The notes under the pieces: generated by a model
Seen by the model: the letters and a program-made list of their open reading frames with translations, nothing else
The model's database searches: none
What the model was told of the DNA's origin: nothing
Program-made: the position numbers and the translations under genes
Shown: positions 17,613-29,210 of the stretch, piece by piece
Position numbering within the stretch: the first letter of the stretch is position 1
Layout: each line of letters opens with the position of its first letter
Assembly: GCA_949317995.1 (NCBI GenBank)
Contig: OX439051.1
Coordinates: forward strand, 40,427,250-40,491,249
Direction: 5' to 3'
DNA: 64,000 nucleotides
Source of the DNA: Acholoe squamosa
Taxonomy: Eukaryota > Annelida > Polychaeta > Phyllodocida > Polynoidae

Positions 17613-20560
17613 ATAGTCTCAAGTGGGGAAAATTAGATTTTTACCTCTTATGACAACCTTGTGTCTGATCTTGCGGCGATCACTCATGATGCTGTATCTT
17701 AATGCACAGGAGGAGGAGAAGGCTGGGAGTCCCTCGAGGAGCTGAGCACGTGTATGAGGTGGTAGGAGCAGCTCCTGGTGGTAGGCACTGCCCCCTGGTG
17801 CACAGGTGAGCAGTTACTGCAGGCACAACACACTAAATATGGATACCTTGTGCAGAGGGTGTGCCCTTTATACTGTATGTGGTATACTTTAGATTTATGC
17901 ACCTTATGTCAACAGTATCCTTTCTGGTATAGGGGATGGTTTGGAGCAATCAGAGTACTTTCCTTACTGGACACTGTCTCCAGACAAAAAGCAATCAATT
18001 GGTCTTCCTTATATGGTGTTTTCTCTTTCTCTTCGTTATATAAGAATGAATCTCAAGTCAGAATGTACTTCATCTATTCTCCCTGTAATGGAAGTATGTC
18101 CAAAGACTTAAACAATCAAAGTAACTTCCATTTATGGGAGTTATGTTACTGAAACAAGAGGTATAATATGCTCCTAATATGCTAATATGGGAAATGCTTT
18201 AGGACACACGGTAATCAAGGTATCTTCCTAATGTGACAGGTGTGTCCCAAGAAGCAGGCAACAGAGTTGTCTTCCTTATATAATATTTGAGCCTCCTGGC
18301 AGAGACAATAAAGCTATTCCCTTTGAAACCTTGCCTTTAATTACAAAGCGTGAAAGGTATTTTCCTTTTGTATCAGAGGTATATTTCCAGAGGGAATTGG
18401 TTTCTTAATTTGAAAAGAAAGTGTTCAATAAGGGAGCTCCGGTATGTTTGTTTGTTGTTTTCCCTTTAATAAACAGATGTACGTTCAATCCAATTTGTAG
18501 TTATTGTAGACTCCTAATGTGAAATGATGTCCTGTAATGATATAGATGTATTTCACATAGAGCTTTAATCATCTAGGGGAGAAACCTAGCTATGGGGCAG
18601 AGGAGCTTTGTGATGGGACTGCCTTAATATTCACAACCACATACACTACAGCTGACATCAAAATAATGCATATCAAGAACTTCTGGGAGGATTTCCTTGA
18701 CCTATTAAAAGAACATATTGTATAGGCTAAACCTTTATTGATATGATGCACACCTGAAGCATTAGTGAGAAACCCTTCAGTCCTATATAAGTGCATCATG
18801 CACTTTTATCATATCACTGCATTGGTGCATCATGACGATGATCATGAGGCCTGATCTACAAAGGCCACAATTGGGTATGTTATTAAGAAAATAGTGCATT
18901 TTCTATTTCTAGAACCAGGACCAAGAGCCTGCTCACCCTTAAGTGGGTATTCCACTGCCGTATTCCAGTGGAATACCCGCTTTAACTGCTTTCACATTCA
19001 GTGAACTGTCCTTACTAAAAAAAATAGTGAATTATATCTGCTAAGCATGCACCTTTTTTCTGTCAGTGACTTGTTCCTCCTAAAGATGCACTATGTGTAA
19101 GGTTAATCTATATCTGTCCTATATAAATGCATAGAACATTGACTGCCTTTTGATTGGTGTGAAACTTGGTCATGAAACTATGCCCTCCTGTCATATTCCT
19201 TTAGTAGATGCTGATGATGAGGTGTGTGTTTAAGATCTCAACAGCCAAAACTTGACACAGGTATATCTCATGATTGATAACACACACTGGGATGCTCTTG
19301 TATTTCCCTTTGAACATAAAGGCCTAAAACCCTATTACTACTCTAGACAATATCACATAAAAACAGAAAAGAAAGAACAATAGCAATGTGTGATTTCTAA
19401 CTGTGCCAAAGAGTAGTCCATCTAAGTACCCTTGCCTTAAACCGCTGGCACCTTTTTGAGACCGGGATTTCAGACCCTTGTACTTATTCAGGCTGATGTG
19501 ATATGAAAATAGAAGATGCATCAAGTCAATTGTGATGATCATACCCTTTGATGAATCCTATGTCATACAAGAGATATATCCTTAATATGATAAAGCCTTA
19601 ATTAGGCTCTCCACTGTGTGCCCACACCCTGTAGTAGGCAGCATACAGGTGTCCTCCTTAATACTGAGTGGATGTAGTCCTCCTGTATCCACAGACTTGG
19701 GTGATGTGTCTTAAATCCCACACTGGAGTATGAAGATAGACCATGGAGGAGCCAGGAGGCAGAGGCTCAGTGGGAGTGGAAGGTTCCTGACTGTGCTTGT
19801 CCCTCTAGGAACTAACTATGGATGTTTGAGGCATGCCGACCGACAACCAGAAGAGAACAGCAGAGACCCCGGGGCCGGGGGTGCTTCTGTCCACTGTTCC
19901 CCTACGTGAGCAATGCTGCATGCCAGCAATCAGCAGCATGTCCCCCTAGTGGCCTCGGTGCGTACTACCTGTAATGTGTGTCCAGGACACCATGGGGTAC
20001 ACTGGTTTATTGATTGCAATATCCTGATACACTGCTTAGAGGATTTCACCATGCATTGATGGTCTATATTGAGTAAACTATGATGGTAAATATCAAACCC
20101 TTTGAATGTAGCATAGTACTTCTAAGAATTGCAGACTGTGGTGGTCATGCTACATGAATGTAACCTTGGAGAGTTCACTCATAGGGCTGCATTTATGTAT
20201 TATGTGGGCTCTCTAGGGTTGCCTCCTAAATGGATGCATGGTAGCATGATGTATGAATGTAGCCCTGATGAATCAAAAGATGGGCATAATTCATCATACG
20301 CATGTCACCCTGAAAGGGTTAAGCTCTGTACGTCTGTATAAAAGCATATTTACCTACCAGTCTACGGTCGGTAAGTCAGATTTACAGCAATAAGGACTGC
20401 ATAGAAGATGGTGATGTTGCAAATTGGCCGCAATTTGCTTTGGAAGAACAGTACTAGGCATTTCGCATGACCAAGGCTGTTTCAGCAGTTTTTGACTTGC
20501 TGATAAGCAAGGTTGTGTCCTTGTATGTTCTTACGCATATTACTAACCCTTCAAATGCCA
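17613..20560. other. Intergenic DNA with minor repeats
   Basis: I see no supported gene. A 124-codon frame at 17778-18152 has no recognisable motif. The stretch contains a short hairpin (18941-18982) and pieces of the TGCATCATG-type dispersed repeat near 18790-18850 and 20150-20330. Confidence 0.5.
18941..18982. repeat. Short hairpin, 17-bp arms
   Basis: Arms 18941-18957 and 18966-18982 are inverted copies with one mismatch (G:U in RNA) around an 8-base loop. Core arm GGGTATTCCACTG. Confidence 0.8.
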
Positions 20561-21094
20561 GTACCAGTACTACATTGGTGCATTAGGGTTAACGTTGCCA
20601 AGAGACCTCATGGGCTGAGTCATTTTACGATCACAATGGCAGGTTTGGTATAAGATTGATGGAAAACAGAATACCTTGTACCAAATGAGAAGATGAAGAA
20701 TTAATACTAATACATCTTGAGAACCAGTTTTATTGGTATACTTGTTACTATGCCAATGCAGAGTCACTCCCTAGTCCAGGCTTCACTGGTGAGCACTGAA
20801 AGGACTCAAAGCGGGTTGGAGATGTGTCTCTTGTAAGGGGCACGTAGGGCACCATAGAGATACTCTCAGACCATAATTATAGCCTGATGGAAAGGCATCC
20901 AAGGGGATGTCAGGAAGGGCATGCTGTACCAGAGGGGTCTGCAAGGACACTAAGGGTTGGAGAGAAACCTGAAGGTCACTTATTAAGGATTATTACATGA
21001 CTTCTGTGATTTTGGGTGCTTTTTCTGGATATTCCCATTCTGATACCTGTTGATATTGCATGCCATTATGCATGCATCATGATCTTTGTAAGGT

Positions 21095-21152
21095 GTGCCT
21101 GATATCCATGGATAACAGGCACTGGGTGCATGAGATCCATGGATATCAGCAC
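21095..21152. repeat. Paired palindromes around TCCATGGA, unit A
   Basis: Two near-palindromes, 21095-21122 (GTGCCTGATATCC and its inverse, one mismatch) and 21126-21152. Counterparts lie in unit B at 33414-33470 with different arm sequence. Confidence 0.7.
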
Positions 21153-21221
21153 TCCTTGTCCATGTCACATGTCCTAACATGTCACATTTTACATGTTAAA
21201 ACCCACGAAATTTTCATGGCC

Positions 21222-21289
21222 AGGGTAGGGGTCGAACCTGCAGTCTCAGATCCCTAATCCAACTCCCTATGCATTGCGCCACAGGGACT
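21222..21289 (-). repeat. tRNA-Arg-like SINE head, unit A
   Basis: On the minus strand the sequence has GTGGCGCAATGCATAGGG (A-box-like) and GGTTCGACCCC (B box) at tRNA spacing, and resembles an arginine tRNA. The anticodon arm does not look like a working tRNA, and the piece is repeated at 33533-33599, so this is a tRNA-derived SINE rather than a tRNA gene. Confidence 0.65.
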
Positions 21290-21540
21290 GACGAAAAATG
21301 GTTGGCTAGAACCAGGTCTTGATATGATACAAAGCCCGGGGAGGGTACTCACATATAAGTTCTATACATTCAAAGTGTGAAAATCCCCAGCAGTCTGGGT
21401 TGTGCCCCCCAGCTTTGTCGCTACTGCTCGCATAATGGCAAGGCGAGGACTGCGGGCTGTCTGCTGCCATAACCCCGGGACGCATTCAAATAAAGCCAAG
21501 CCGAGATGGCCGCTGAGGGGTGGGACGCTGCTGAGGGGTG

Positions 21541-21614
21541 GGACGCGGTGGTCTAGTGGTTAGCGCATTGCGCTCAGCCGTTAGAGGTAGGCGGGACAAG
21601 TCCCGGTCCGGGCG
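21541..21614 (+). repeat. Second tRNA-like SINE head, unit A
   Basis: Contains GGTGGTCTAGTGGTTAGCGC (A-box-like) and a degenerate B box about 35 bases on, followed by GGGCGCATC and a T-run. It repeats at 33725-33800, where the B box GGATCGAGCCC is better kept. It points opposite to the neighbouring tRNA-Arg-like piece. Confidence 0.6.
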
Positions 21615-24560
21615 CATCTTTTTTTCGCCATGTGTCCGCTGCCATAACCGTGAGACGCATTAAATCAAATCGTTTTTTTTTCGAATGACCCATAGCTACA
21701 TACCATATTTCCCCGTTTATACGCCCAGGCTTGTATTAGTACTGTGTACTACCTAAACCTCCTTACTAAGTGGCAAATTGACCAGGCCTTAACACGAGGA
21801 TATACGGTACTGCGGGACACATTCACACCAAACCAACGGCTGCTGGGCGCCGAGCTGTGCGTACTGGTCGTGTACAAACACTATGGCAGGCTTCGGGTCC
21901 TGGGGAAGGATTTTTGTTTTCAACTTGTTTTTATTGATATTCTATCGATTATTTATTGATTTTTCATTGATTAATCATGTAATAAAGACAGTAAGGAATG
22001 GTCTAATGGGAACCTTATTCAGTGTCTGATGTAACCAAAGCACTTCTTTAAGACAAGTGTCCTTTTAATTCTTTGGTGCTTGTATGAGCCAATATGGTGG
22101 AAAGATATTGACGTAGAGGCATAAGTGGGATCATTATAAGCATGGCTAGCAGTAGTCCACACATACAGATTTGTCTGTGTATTTTCTGGATTGTGGTCAA
22201 ATGTCATAATAAAGAATGGGATATTTTCTATAACCTCAATTATTCTGTGAACCTGTACTATTTCTGTATGCTTAGAAAAGAAATGGGATTGCTTTGCCAG
22301 TGCCCATTTCCCTACAAGGCCAGTGCTTAATTCCTATCAAAGAGATCTTTCATTATTTTCACAAAGATTCCTTGTACATGTCTGCCATCATACTGCCACT
22401 TGGGGCTTCTTGTAAGACCTATACCTATTCAATGCTATACAATTATGTTGGTCCACTGTTCAGGTTATCAGGATCCCTGTTAGATTCAACATTTGTTTAC
22501 AGTGTAGTTCTATATCCTCTCATTCAATTCAGCTTCCCTCATGCTCTGAGGAACAACCCAAAGGAAGGAAATCTATATAACTTTCCCTTCCTGTCATCCC
22601 CATGAATGATGATTTAGATGCATGGACAGAGACTGCAGTAGTTTCTCACTGGTTATATTACCTTGTCCAAGGGCATGCTCATTAACCTTTCACAATTGCT
22701 TTTATAAAATATGCAGTTGCATCGCCCACTTAATCTGTCTACCCACAGACACACACAGCTCTATACACAACTCAAACATATTTTCTACCACAGAGGTAAT
22801 GGTTTGCTTATCAATGATAGGACATACCCAAAAAGGCTCACAAGGGCCCTCCCTATGTGCTACAGTGGGACAGTGCTACAGGGGGAAAAAGTGATAATAC
22901 TGATAATACATTATGTTATCCTAATCTTTTTAGCGCTCTTATTGAACCATGAAACAAAAGCCTTCTCTGTATTGTAATGCCATCAGGCTCTTTCAAAGTG
23001 GGGGAAAGCTTTAAGATAATTTTGATATTTTCTTCTTACAGATACTCATCAACTAGTACAAAATCGGATCATATGCTGGGCTGTAGCTCCACCACCTGTT
23101 GATTAGATAGGTATGTGAGAAACAAGATCTAAGGTCTATGCCACATTGATCCCTTTTCTACTCCCACAGGAAGAATTGTGCCACAAGAGACATCATTAGT
23201 GGCAATGTAAGGCCTCGCAGGATATGCACAATGTCCCATACAAAGAAAGAGGGCCTTTAAAAAGAACTCAAAGAGCATCTGATAGTCCTAAAATGTTGTA
23301 CTGTTAATTCAAATAAGCAGTGTCCTTTGAAATATAGTCAGAAAGGCTAGGACCCACACCTTTTAGATTCAGATTTTGCCAGGGATGTTTTTAAGAGAAG
23401 TTCCAAAATATATATACTAATAGTCAGTTAAAAAAAATTATCAGCTTTACAGACCTGCCCGCACCATAAGAAAATGGTTGCATCCACCAAGGGAAATTCT
23501 TCCCAATGCATATCTAAACTTGTATTATGAGTAGAAACATGATTTAAACAGCATATTAACCCTCTTTTCTTATCACACAATGTTACTGTGTTATCTATAT
23601 GAGGTTTATGTATTATATTGATGATAATACTAAGAAAAAAGCTTTTTACAAAAATATTTAATAAATAAAAATAAAGAAGGCCCTCCCTCGTCAGTCAAAA
23701 CCCAAATAAAAATAAATAAAAAGAGCCTCCCTCCCGCCCCCTTTTTTAGAGAAAAGTATCCGCAAAGCTGAAAAATTGTTTTAAGTGGCCTATAATGTCC
23801 GCACATATCTTTACATATCATAATCCAAAGGGTATATCTCTTTGGGCACATTGAAGTGTCTTGTCTGGAGTACAGTATTTACACGGCTGACTTGACCACC
23901 ACTTGCTTGTTGGACGTTGTTTGTTTTTATATGTGACGAAACAGGGAAAATGATAACATTAAGGGAAATACCCACAAATGCTCTAAATATGATACTTAAG
24001 GAGATTTGACCAAAAGAGTAAAAAATCAAGTGAAAACAAGTCTAGGGTAACTTTTTGTGAAGAATCTGATTATGCTATAGCCAAAACTCTATTTTCCTTC
24101 TATAATGACCTCATTTAGAATCCAAAACGAGTGTTTTTCCCTAAATTTAGTACATTTGTTGATATTTGGTTGCCATGGAAACCATAATTTTGTTCTTTCT
24201 GAATAAAAAGTTACTCTATCGTATTAACCTGTCCATAAGGTTTTCATAACTGAAAACCAAATAGAATTATCCCTTCTAGATCCAAAATTATGAATGATTA
24301 TATTTACAAATTGTTATTTTTTCCAATAATGGCATTTTGTATGCAATATACCACAATACACAATTGAGTTAAGGGCTATCCTGAATTTCTCCATGTTGCT
24401 GATGTCCCATGTTTCAGATCTTATATTTCTGTAGCTATTTGTAGTATTTTATCATGCAAAGTACTAAAATGTAGCTGAATACATGAATTTGAAAAAAGGG
24501 ATTTTCCCCTTATGTTACGATTTCCCAAGTTTTTTCACATATTCTTCTGTCTGTTAATTA

Positions 24561-24650
24561 TTTTGATAGTTTGGCTGACAAAGACAGGAATTGGTTTGAC
24601 ACAAGCTATCCTGACCTCTGGCAACTGTCTGCCATCATGATTCCAGCTTA
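24561..24650 (+). repeat. Conserved block A, coding-like frame
   Basis: In one frame it reads DRNWFDTSYPDLWQLSAIMI and ends at a stop. Related blocks lie at 34478-34568 and 36566-36650. There is no gap between blocks A and B, but every difference I found between them in this frame changes the amino acid, which argues against ordinary protein conservation. Confidence 0.4.
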
Positions 24651-26127
24651 AAAAAGCAGACCAAACTCAATAAGGCTGGAAGGATCAGCATGGTGTCAGC
24701 AAAGTCACACTGGGTCAGCAAAAATATTACCTATAGTAATCTTACTGACGGATAGATCCTCCAGAGGAAAACTGATAACAGCTTTGTTTTGAATTTTCGA
24801 AAATCATTTTTTTTTAAATCTACCTCATCTGCATGTTCTCAAATATATGTAAGTGGTAGATATAGTCCAAGGAAATTGCTTTATGTGTTTTATAACCCAA
24901 TGACATGGACAAGGACACTCATCCGAGGGTTATATAATACATAAAGAAATTCCCACGGATTATATCTCACTTAAGCCACACTATTAACAGATTCTGTAGA
25001 TTTTACTGAGAATCATTGTTAAATTTCACAGTCTATTACAATTTAACACCATTAGATTTACAGTGAATCTCTATAAAACATCATAGAAAAGTACCATCAT
25101 TTCTTCTACTGTGAATCTTTGAGACTTCCTTTAATGGCTTGTCCACTAAACTGGTCAGATTTATCAAAGTTTTCAGACTGTTCACCATAGTTCATGCACC
25201 ATGTTATCAAAATGCTAGTCTACATTGTATTTTCATAGACTTCATAGATCAGAAGATAATCCTTCTGTGTGTGGCAAATGAGAGTGGCAAGGATATTTTA
25301 AACACCCATTATGTGATGATAGACATATCACTACAGTTTTCAAATTATCACAATTCTGAGATAATCTATGTTCTTAGATTGTTACTCTAAAGTTATGAAT
25401 GGCATGATGTGCCCTGCAAAGACCTATTCATAATTATGATGTCCTGGCACTAAGATGCCCTTATGAATTTTATATGGAAACAAATCATATAATTATAAAG
25501 ATAACTTAGTCCTTTGTGGATTTACAGTGAAATTTCTAAAGTGACATACCATAACCTAAATATTGATATGAAAAGTAAATGGTGGATGACATTCAAACCA
25601 TGACAACGTGCAATTAATTACCCCTTGCAATTGTTTAATAATAAAGGTGAAGGTCTAAAAAAATTACTGTGACTTCTGAAAAAGAATGAACGTAGAAAGA
25701 TTGGCATCCTTTGTTGCAATTGAATCTTTGTTTGTTTTGTTGTTGTTTTTTTTACAGAAGATTTCTAACAGTGTATAAACAGACAATTAAACTACTAGAG
25801 CTCACCTTACAAACTTGTCCACATCTCCTACCCACTTGATTGCTACTACTCACCTGACCTAAGGCATGAGGGAGGGGTCATGTGCTCACTGGACCGCATC
25901 AACTTACAACAGCCATATGCGATATATATTAGCCATGCTTTTCTATTGTTTTTCCACCCAAGTGTGTTTCAATGTTTTCTTCATATGGCAGGGCGCCACT
26001 GGGATGATATAATGACACTTGTTAGTATCTTATGATGAAATGTATGTCTAGAGGGTCATTTAGAAGTTCATTTGGTATAAACCTAATAAACCTATTAAGT
26101 CAGTCTTAAATGGTAGATATTCAATCC

Positions 26128-26269
26128 CATTCACTTGCACAAAAATATAGTTGGTGCGATACAAGCTGAAGAAGATAACAATCCTCAGGTTATATTGAAT
26201 AATGATAATAATACTAAAGAAAAGTGGGTATTAAACAAATGGGAAGTACATTAAACCATTAAAGAAATA
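26128..26269. other. Junction between unit A and the LINE
   Basis: Short AT-rich stretch. It may already be the degraded 5' part of the LINE. Confidence 0.4.
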
Positions 26270-27775
26270 AATAAAAATAAATCTTCTGGCATAGAGGGTG
26301 TAGAGGAGATATTATGATTACTGTCCTAAACATGACAAACATTTTCTCTAAATTAATTGAGAAATGTGTACATACCCAAATAATGAAACATCTGTTAGAA
26401 AATGATATTATTAATGAAAATCAGTTTGGTTTTATGCCAGGTCGGTCGACTTCAGATGCTATTTTTAAGTTGGTGCAATATCTACTAGAAACCCGTAATA
26501 GGGGAGAGTACTCGCTAATTTTATTTCTTGACCTAAAGAAAGCATTCAATACTGTAAACCTGGATATATTGGTAACCAAATTACAAAATATAAACTGTGA
26601 TGAAAAATGTATAATATGGTTAAAAAGTTTCCTACTAGATAGATATCAGATCACCAAGGTTAATGGAATGTCCTCTGTTAAAAAAGTTATGGATTGTGGA
26701 GTGGCACAGGGCACGGTATTAGGTCCGTTAATGTTCAATATCTACCTTAATAATATTACTAGTAAAGTGATAAATTCTGAATTTTTTCCTCTATGCTGAC
26801 GATGTAGCACTGGTAATAAATGGGAAAGACCCAGGAATAATGACTGCATTAATGCAGAATGATGTAAATGAAATAGAGAAATGGTGTAGATTAAATGTTC
26901 TCACGGTGAATGTTAAGAAAACAAAAACCTTATGGTGTAGTTCTATAAGACAAAATATACGCAGAGGTAATATTACTATGCAGGGTACTGTATTAACGAA
27001 TGTGGATAAATTCAATTATTTAGGTGTAATAATAGACAAAGATCTAAACTTCAAACAACATTGTAAGAAGATAGATGGAATGGGTACGGCAAAGTTGAAA
27101 CAACTACAAAATATTGTAAAATACCTTGATATAGAAAACTCGTTAAGGATATATAAACAAATGATTGTACCTATACTAGAGTACTGCAGTTTTGTGCAGG
27201 AATATGGACCAAAAACTATTGTAGATCATATAGATGTAATACAAAACCATTGCCTACGAGCATGTCTAAGGATAAAGAATGCCCAAGATATACATATAAC
27301 TGACCTTCTGATGAGATGTAAAGTGGAAACACTAAGTATCAGACGTATAAAATCCTTAGCATGTTATATGTACAAGTATGCTCGAAATGAAGAAAATATC
27401 ATGGTTCCCACTAGAGAATTAAAAGGATATGATAAGATCAAACTCATAGTAAGTAGACCCAAAAGAGAAATTTATAGAAGCAGTCCGTTATATCGTGGAA
27501 ACCAAATATGGGAAATATTACCAGCAGAAATACAATTAAAGCCTAATATAGGATGCTTTAAATCGAGCTTAAAAGGAGAAATCTTAACAACATTGGGCAG
27601 AATGTGAATTATATTTAGAAATGTAAGTGATAGGAAAACATTGTGCGCGATAGTTCATGGAAACCATCTGTCTTACATTATATACATACCTTGTACTCTG
27701 TCTATATGGTATATTGTATTTGGTGACTGATTATAATAACTGCATATGTAGTGTTATCTTTAGCCAATAAACAGT
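26270..27775 (+). pseudogene. LINE reverse transcriptase fragment 1, 5'-truncated
   Basis: A non-LTR retrotransposon ORF2 fragment. Seen in order: NKSSGIEG (RT region 1-2), NQFGFMPGRSTSDAIF, FLDLKKAFNTVN (palm aspartate), GVAQGTVLGPLMFNIYLN, then the YADD active site, a thumb region with FNYLGVIIDKDLNFKQHCKK, and the C-terminal SPLYRGNQIWEILPAEIQ typical of Jockey/CR1-like LINEs. The endonuclease part is missing, as in a 5'-truncated copy. The frame changes by one base at a run of six T near 26780-26785, just before YADD, so the copy is dead. An AATAAA lies at 27766-27771 close to the 3' end. Clade assignment (Jockey or CR1 superfamily) is tentative. Confidence 0.9.
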
Positions 27776-27829
27776 GTTAAAACTTCAAACTTCTATATTA
27801 TGCTTGCTGGAACAATTCACACACATATA

Positions 27830-29210
27830 TGCCAAACCAGCTTTGAAGTGGGTACTTTCCCGAGAGATTGGGCAAGTGGCCTTGTTAAGCCATTGCCAAA
27901 AGATGGTGATTTATCATATATGTAAAAAACTGGAGGCCCATCTCGCTACTCCCTACGCCTTCTAAGGTAATAGAAAAATTAGTTTATAGTAGATTAAGTG
28001 GGTCACTTTAGCGTTTTACAGTATGGTTATCGAAAAGGAAAAGGCACTGGTGGTGCTAATTTTGATTTAGTTGATGAATTGTTTACAGCAAGAAATGAAG
28101 GCCTGATTAGTGATGCCGTATTGGTAGATTTTACTAAGGCATTTGACAGTGGACTAAGAAAACTTGCTTTTGCAGGAAATAATTACAAGTGGTTTGAAAA
28201 TTACCTGGAAAATAGGCAACAAAGGACAACTTTTGCTAAAACTATTTCTAAAACTCTCCCTGTTAAATATGGTGTCCCCCAAGGGTCTGTTTTTGGGCCC
28301 CTGTAGTTTGTGTTATATGTTAATGATGTTACCAAAGCTCTGAAAGAAGCCAAAATTAAGTTATATGCAGATGATATTGTTATATATTATTCACCTAGAA
28401 AATCAGAGAATGTCTCAGATGTATGAACAGGGAAATAGATCTCTTTAAAAGATGGGTTTATGACAATAGGTTGACTGTAAATCCTCGAAAAACTGAATTT
28501 ATGTGGTTCTGGAGTAAACAAAAGTTAAAAAATTGTCAGCCCAGCAATATAATTTTCCAATGGTATAAAAGTTAAAACTGTCACTAGTTTCCCATACCTT
28601 GGTGTTCCATTGGATAGTTCACTCTCTTTTGATAAGCAAATTAAGATATTGAAAAGAAATGTATGTAACAAGTTTTGAGTGAGTGAGTGAGTGAGTAATA
28701 TATGTTTAAAGCCATTTCGACAGCTAAGGTCATATTCATGGCGAGAACTACATTACACAATTTTACAGAGGAATGTGTCAGTGCCCACGCATATGTGCAC
28801 CACACACATCCTGAGGGGATAGGAAAGATGAGAAATAGACCCTTTTAAGTGGGCTAGGGAAGCCCGTGTAACAAGTTGTTCAAGCTTGCTAAAATTAGAA
28901 AGTTTTTGACAAAAGACTATAGCATTGGATTGTAAAAGAGAACCATCAGACCTATCATTGAATACTGTTGTTTCATTAGTTCAAGTTGTAATGAAGATGG
29001 TCTTAAACAGTTGCAAAGATTACAGAATAGAGCATTAAGAATTTGTTTAAAGTGTTATATTCGAAAATATTATGTATCAGAACTTCATGAAATTTGTGGT
29101 ATTGAAACTCTGGAGGAATGATTTGATATGCTTTTATTATCTATGATGTATAAAGGATCTAAATACATTGCTCCAAATGATACTGGACACAATATGTTGG
29201 CACTCTAGCC
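27830..29210 (+). pseudogene. LINE reverse transcriptase fragment 2, degenerate
   Basis: A second, different non-LTR RT remnant. Seen: FPRDWASGLVKPLPKDGDLS (pre-RT), LQYGYRKGKGTGGANFDLV, VDFTKAFD (palm aspartate), GVPQGSVFGPL, LYADDIVIYY (active site), and a thumb/C-terminal part with RPIIEYCC and LQRLQNRALRICLK. Several stops and frame changes interrupt it, for example a TAG right after GVPQGSVFGPL near 28303. A 192-bp SINE-like repeat is inserted at 28675. It ends abruptly where unit B begins. It is too decayed for family assignment beyond a Jockey/CR1-like LINE. Confidence 0.8.
28675..28866 (+). mobile_element. GAGT-headed SINE-like repeat, copy 1
   Basis: 192 bp starting with GAGTGAGTGAG, then ATGTTTAAAGCCATTTCGAC. 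Flanked by an 11-bp direct repeat TGTAACAAGTT (28664-28674 and 28867-28877), so it inserted into the LINE with a target duplication. It matches 58101-58296 over nearly its whole length. I saw no clear Pol III box pair, so SINE is a working label. Confidence 0.85.

Larger units (their letters stand above)
20750..26127. repeat. Diverged tandem duplication, unit A
   Basis: Blocks in order match unit B: 20750-20990 with 29525-29770; 22076-22300 with 29931-30190; 22600-22780 with 30300-30490; 22950-23060 with 32625-32720; 23095-23340 with 32805-33080; 24560-24790 with 34475-34710; 25995-26127 with 34779-34925. Matches are gapped and clearly below identity. I recognise no gene in it. The composite SINE-like block at ~21.0-21.95 kb sits at a different place than in unit B, so it moved or inserted separately. 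Confidence 0.7.

Noticed and set aside
17778-18152. 124-codon plus-strand frame
   Set aside because: No recognisable motif, no related copy and no supporting signals; treated as chance.
21541-21614. Functional tRNA gene
   Set aside because: The boxes are tRNA-like, but the cloverleaf does not close convincingly and the piece is repeated in the duplicated unit, which fits a SINE head.
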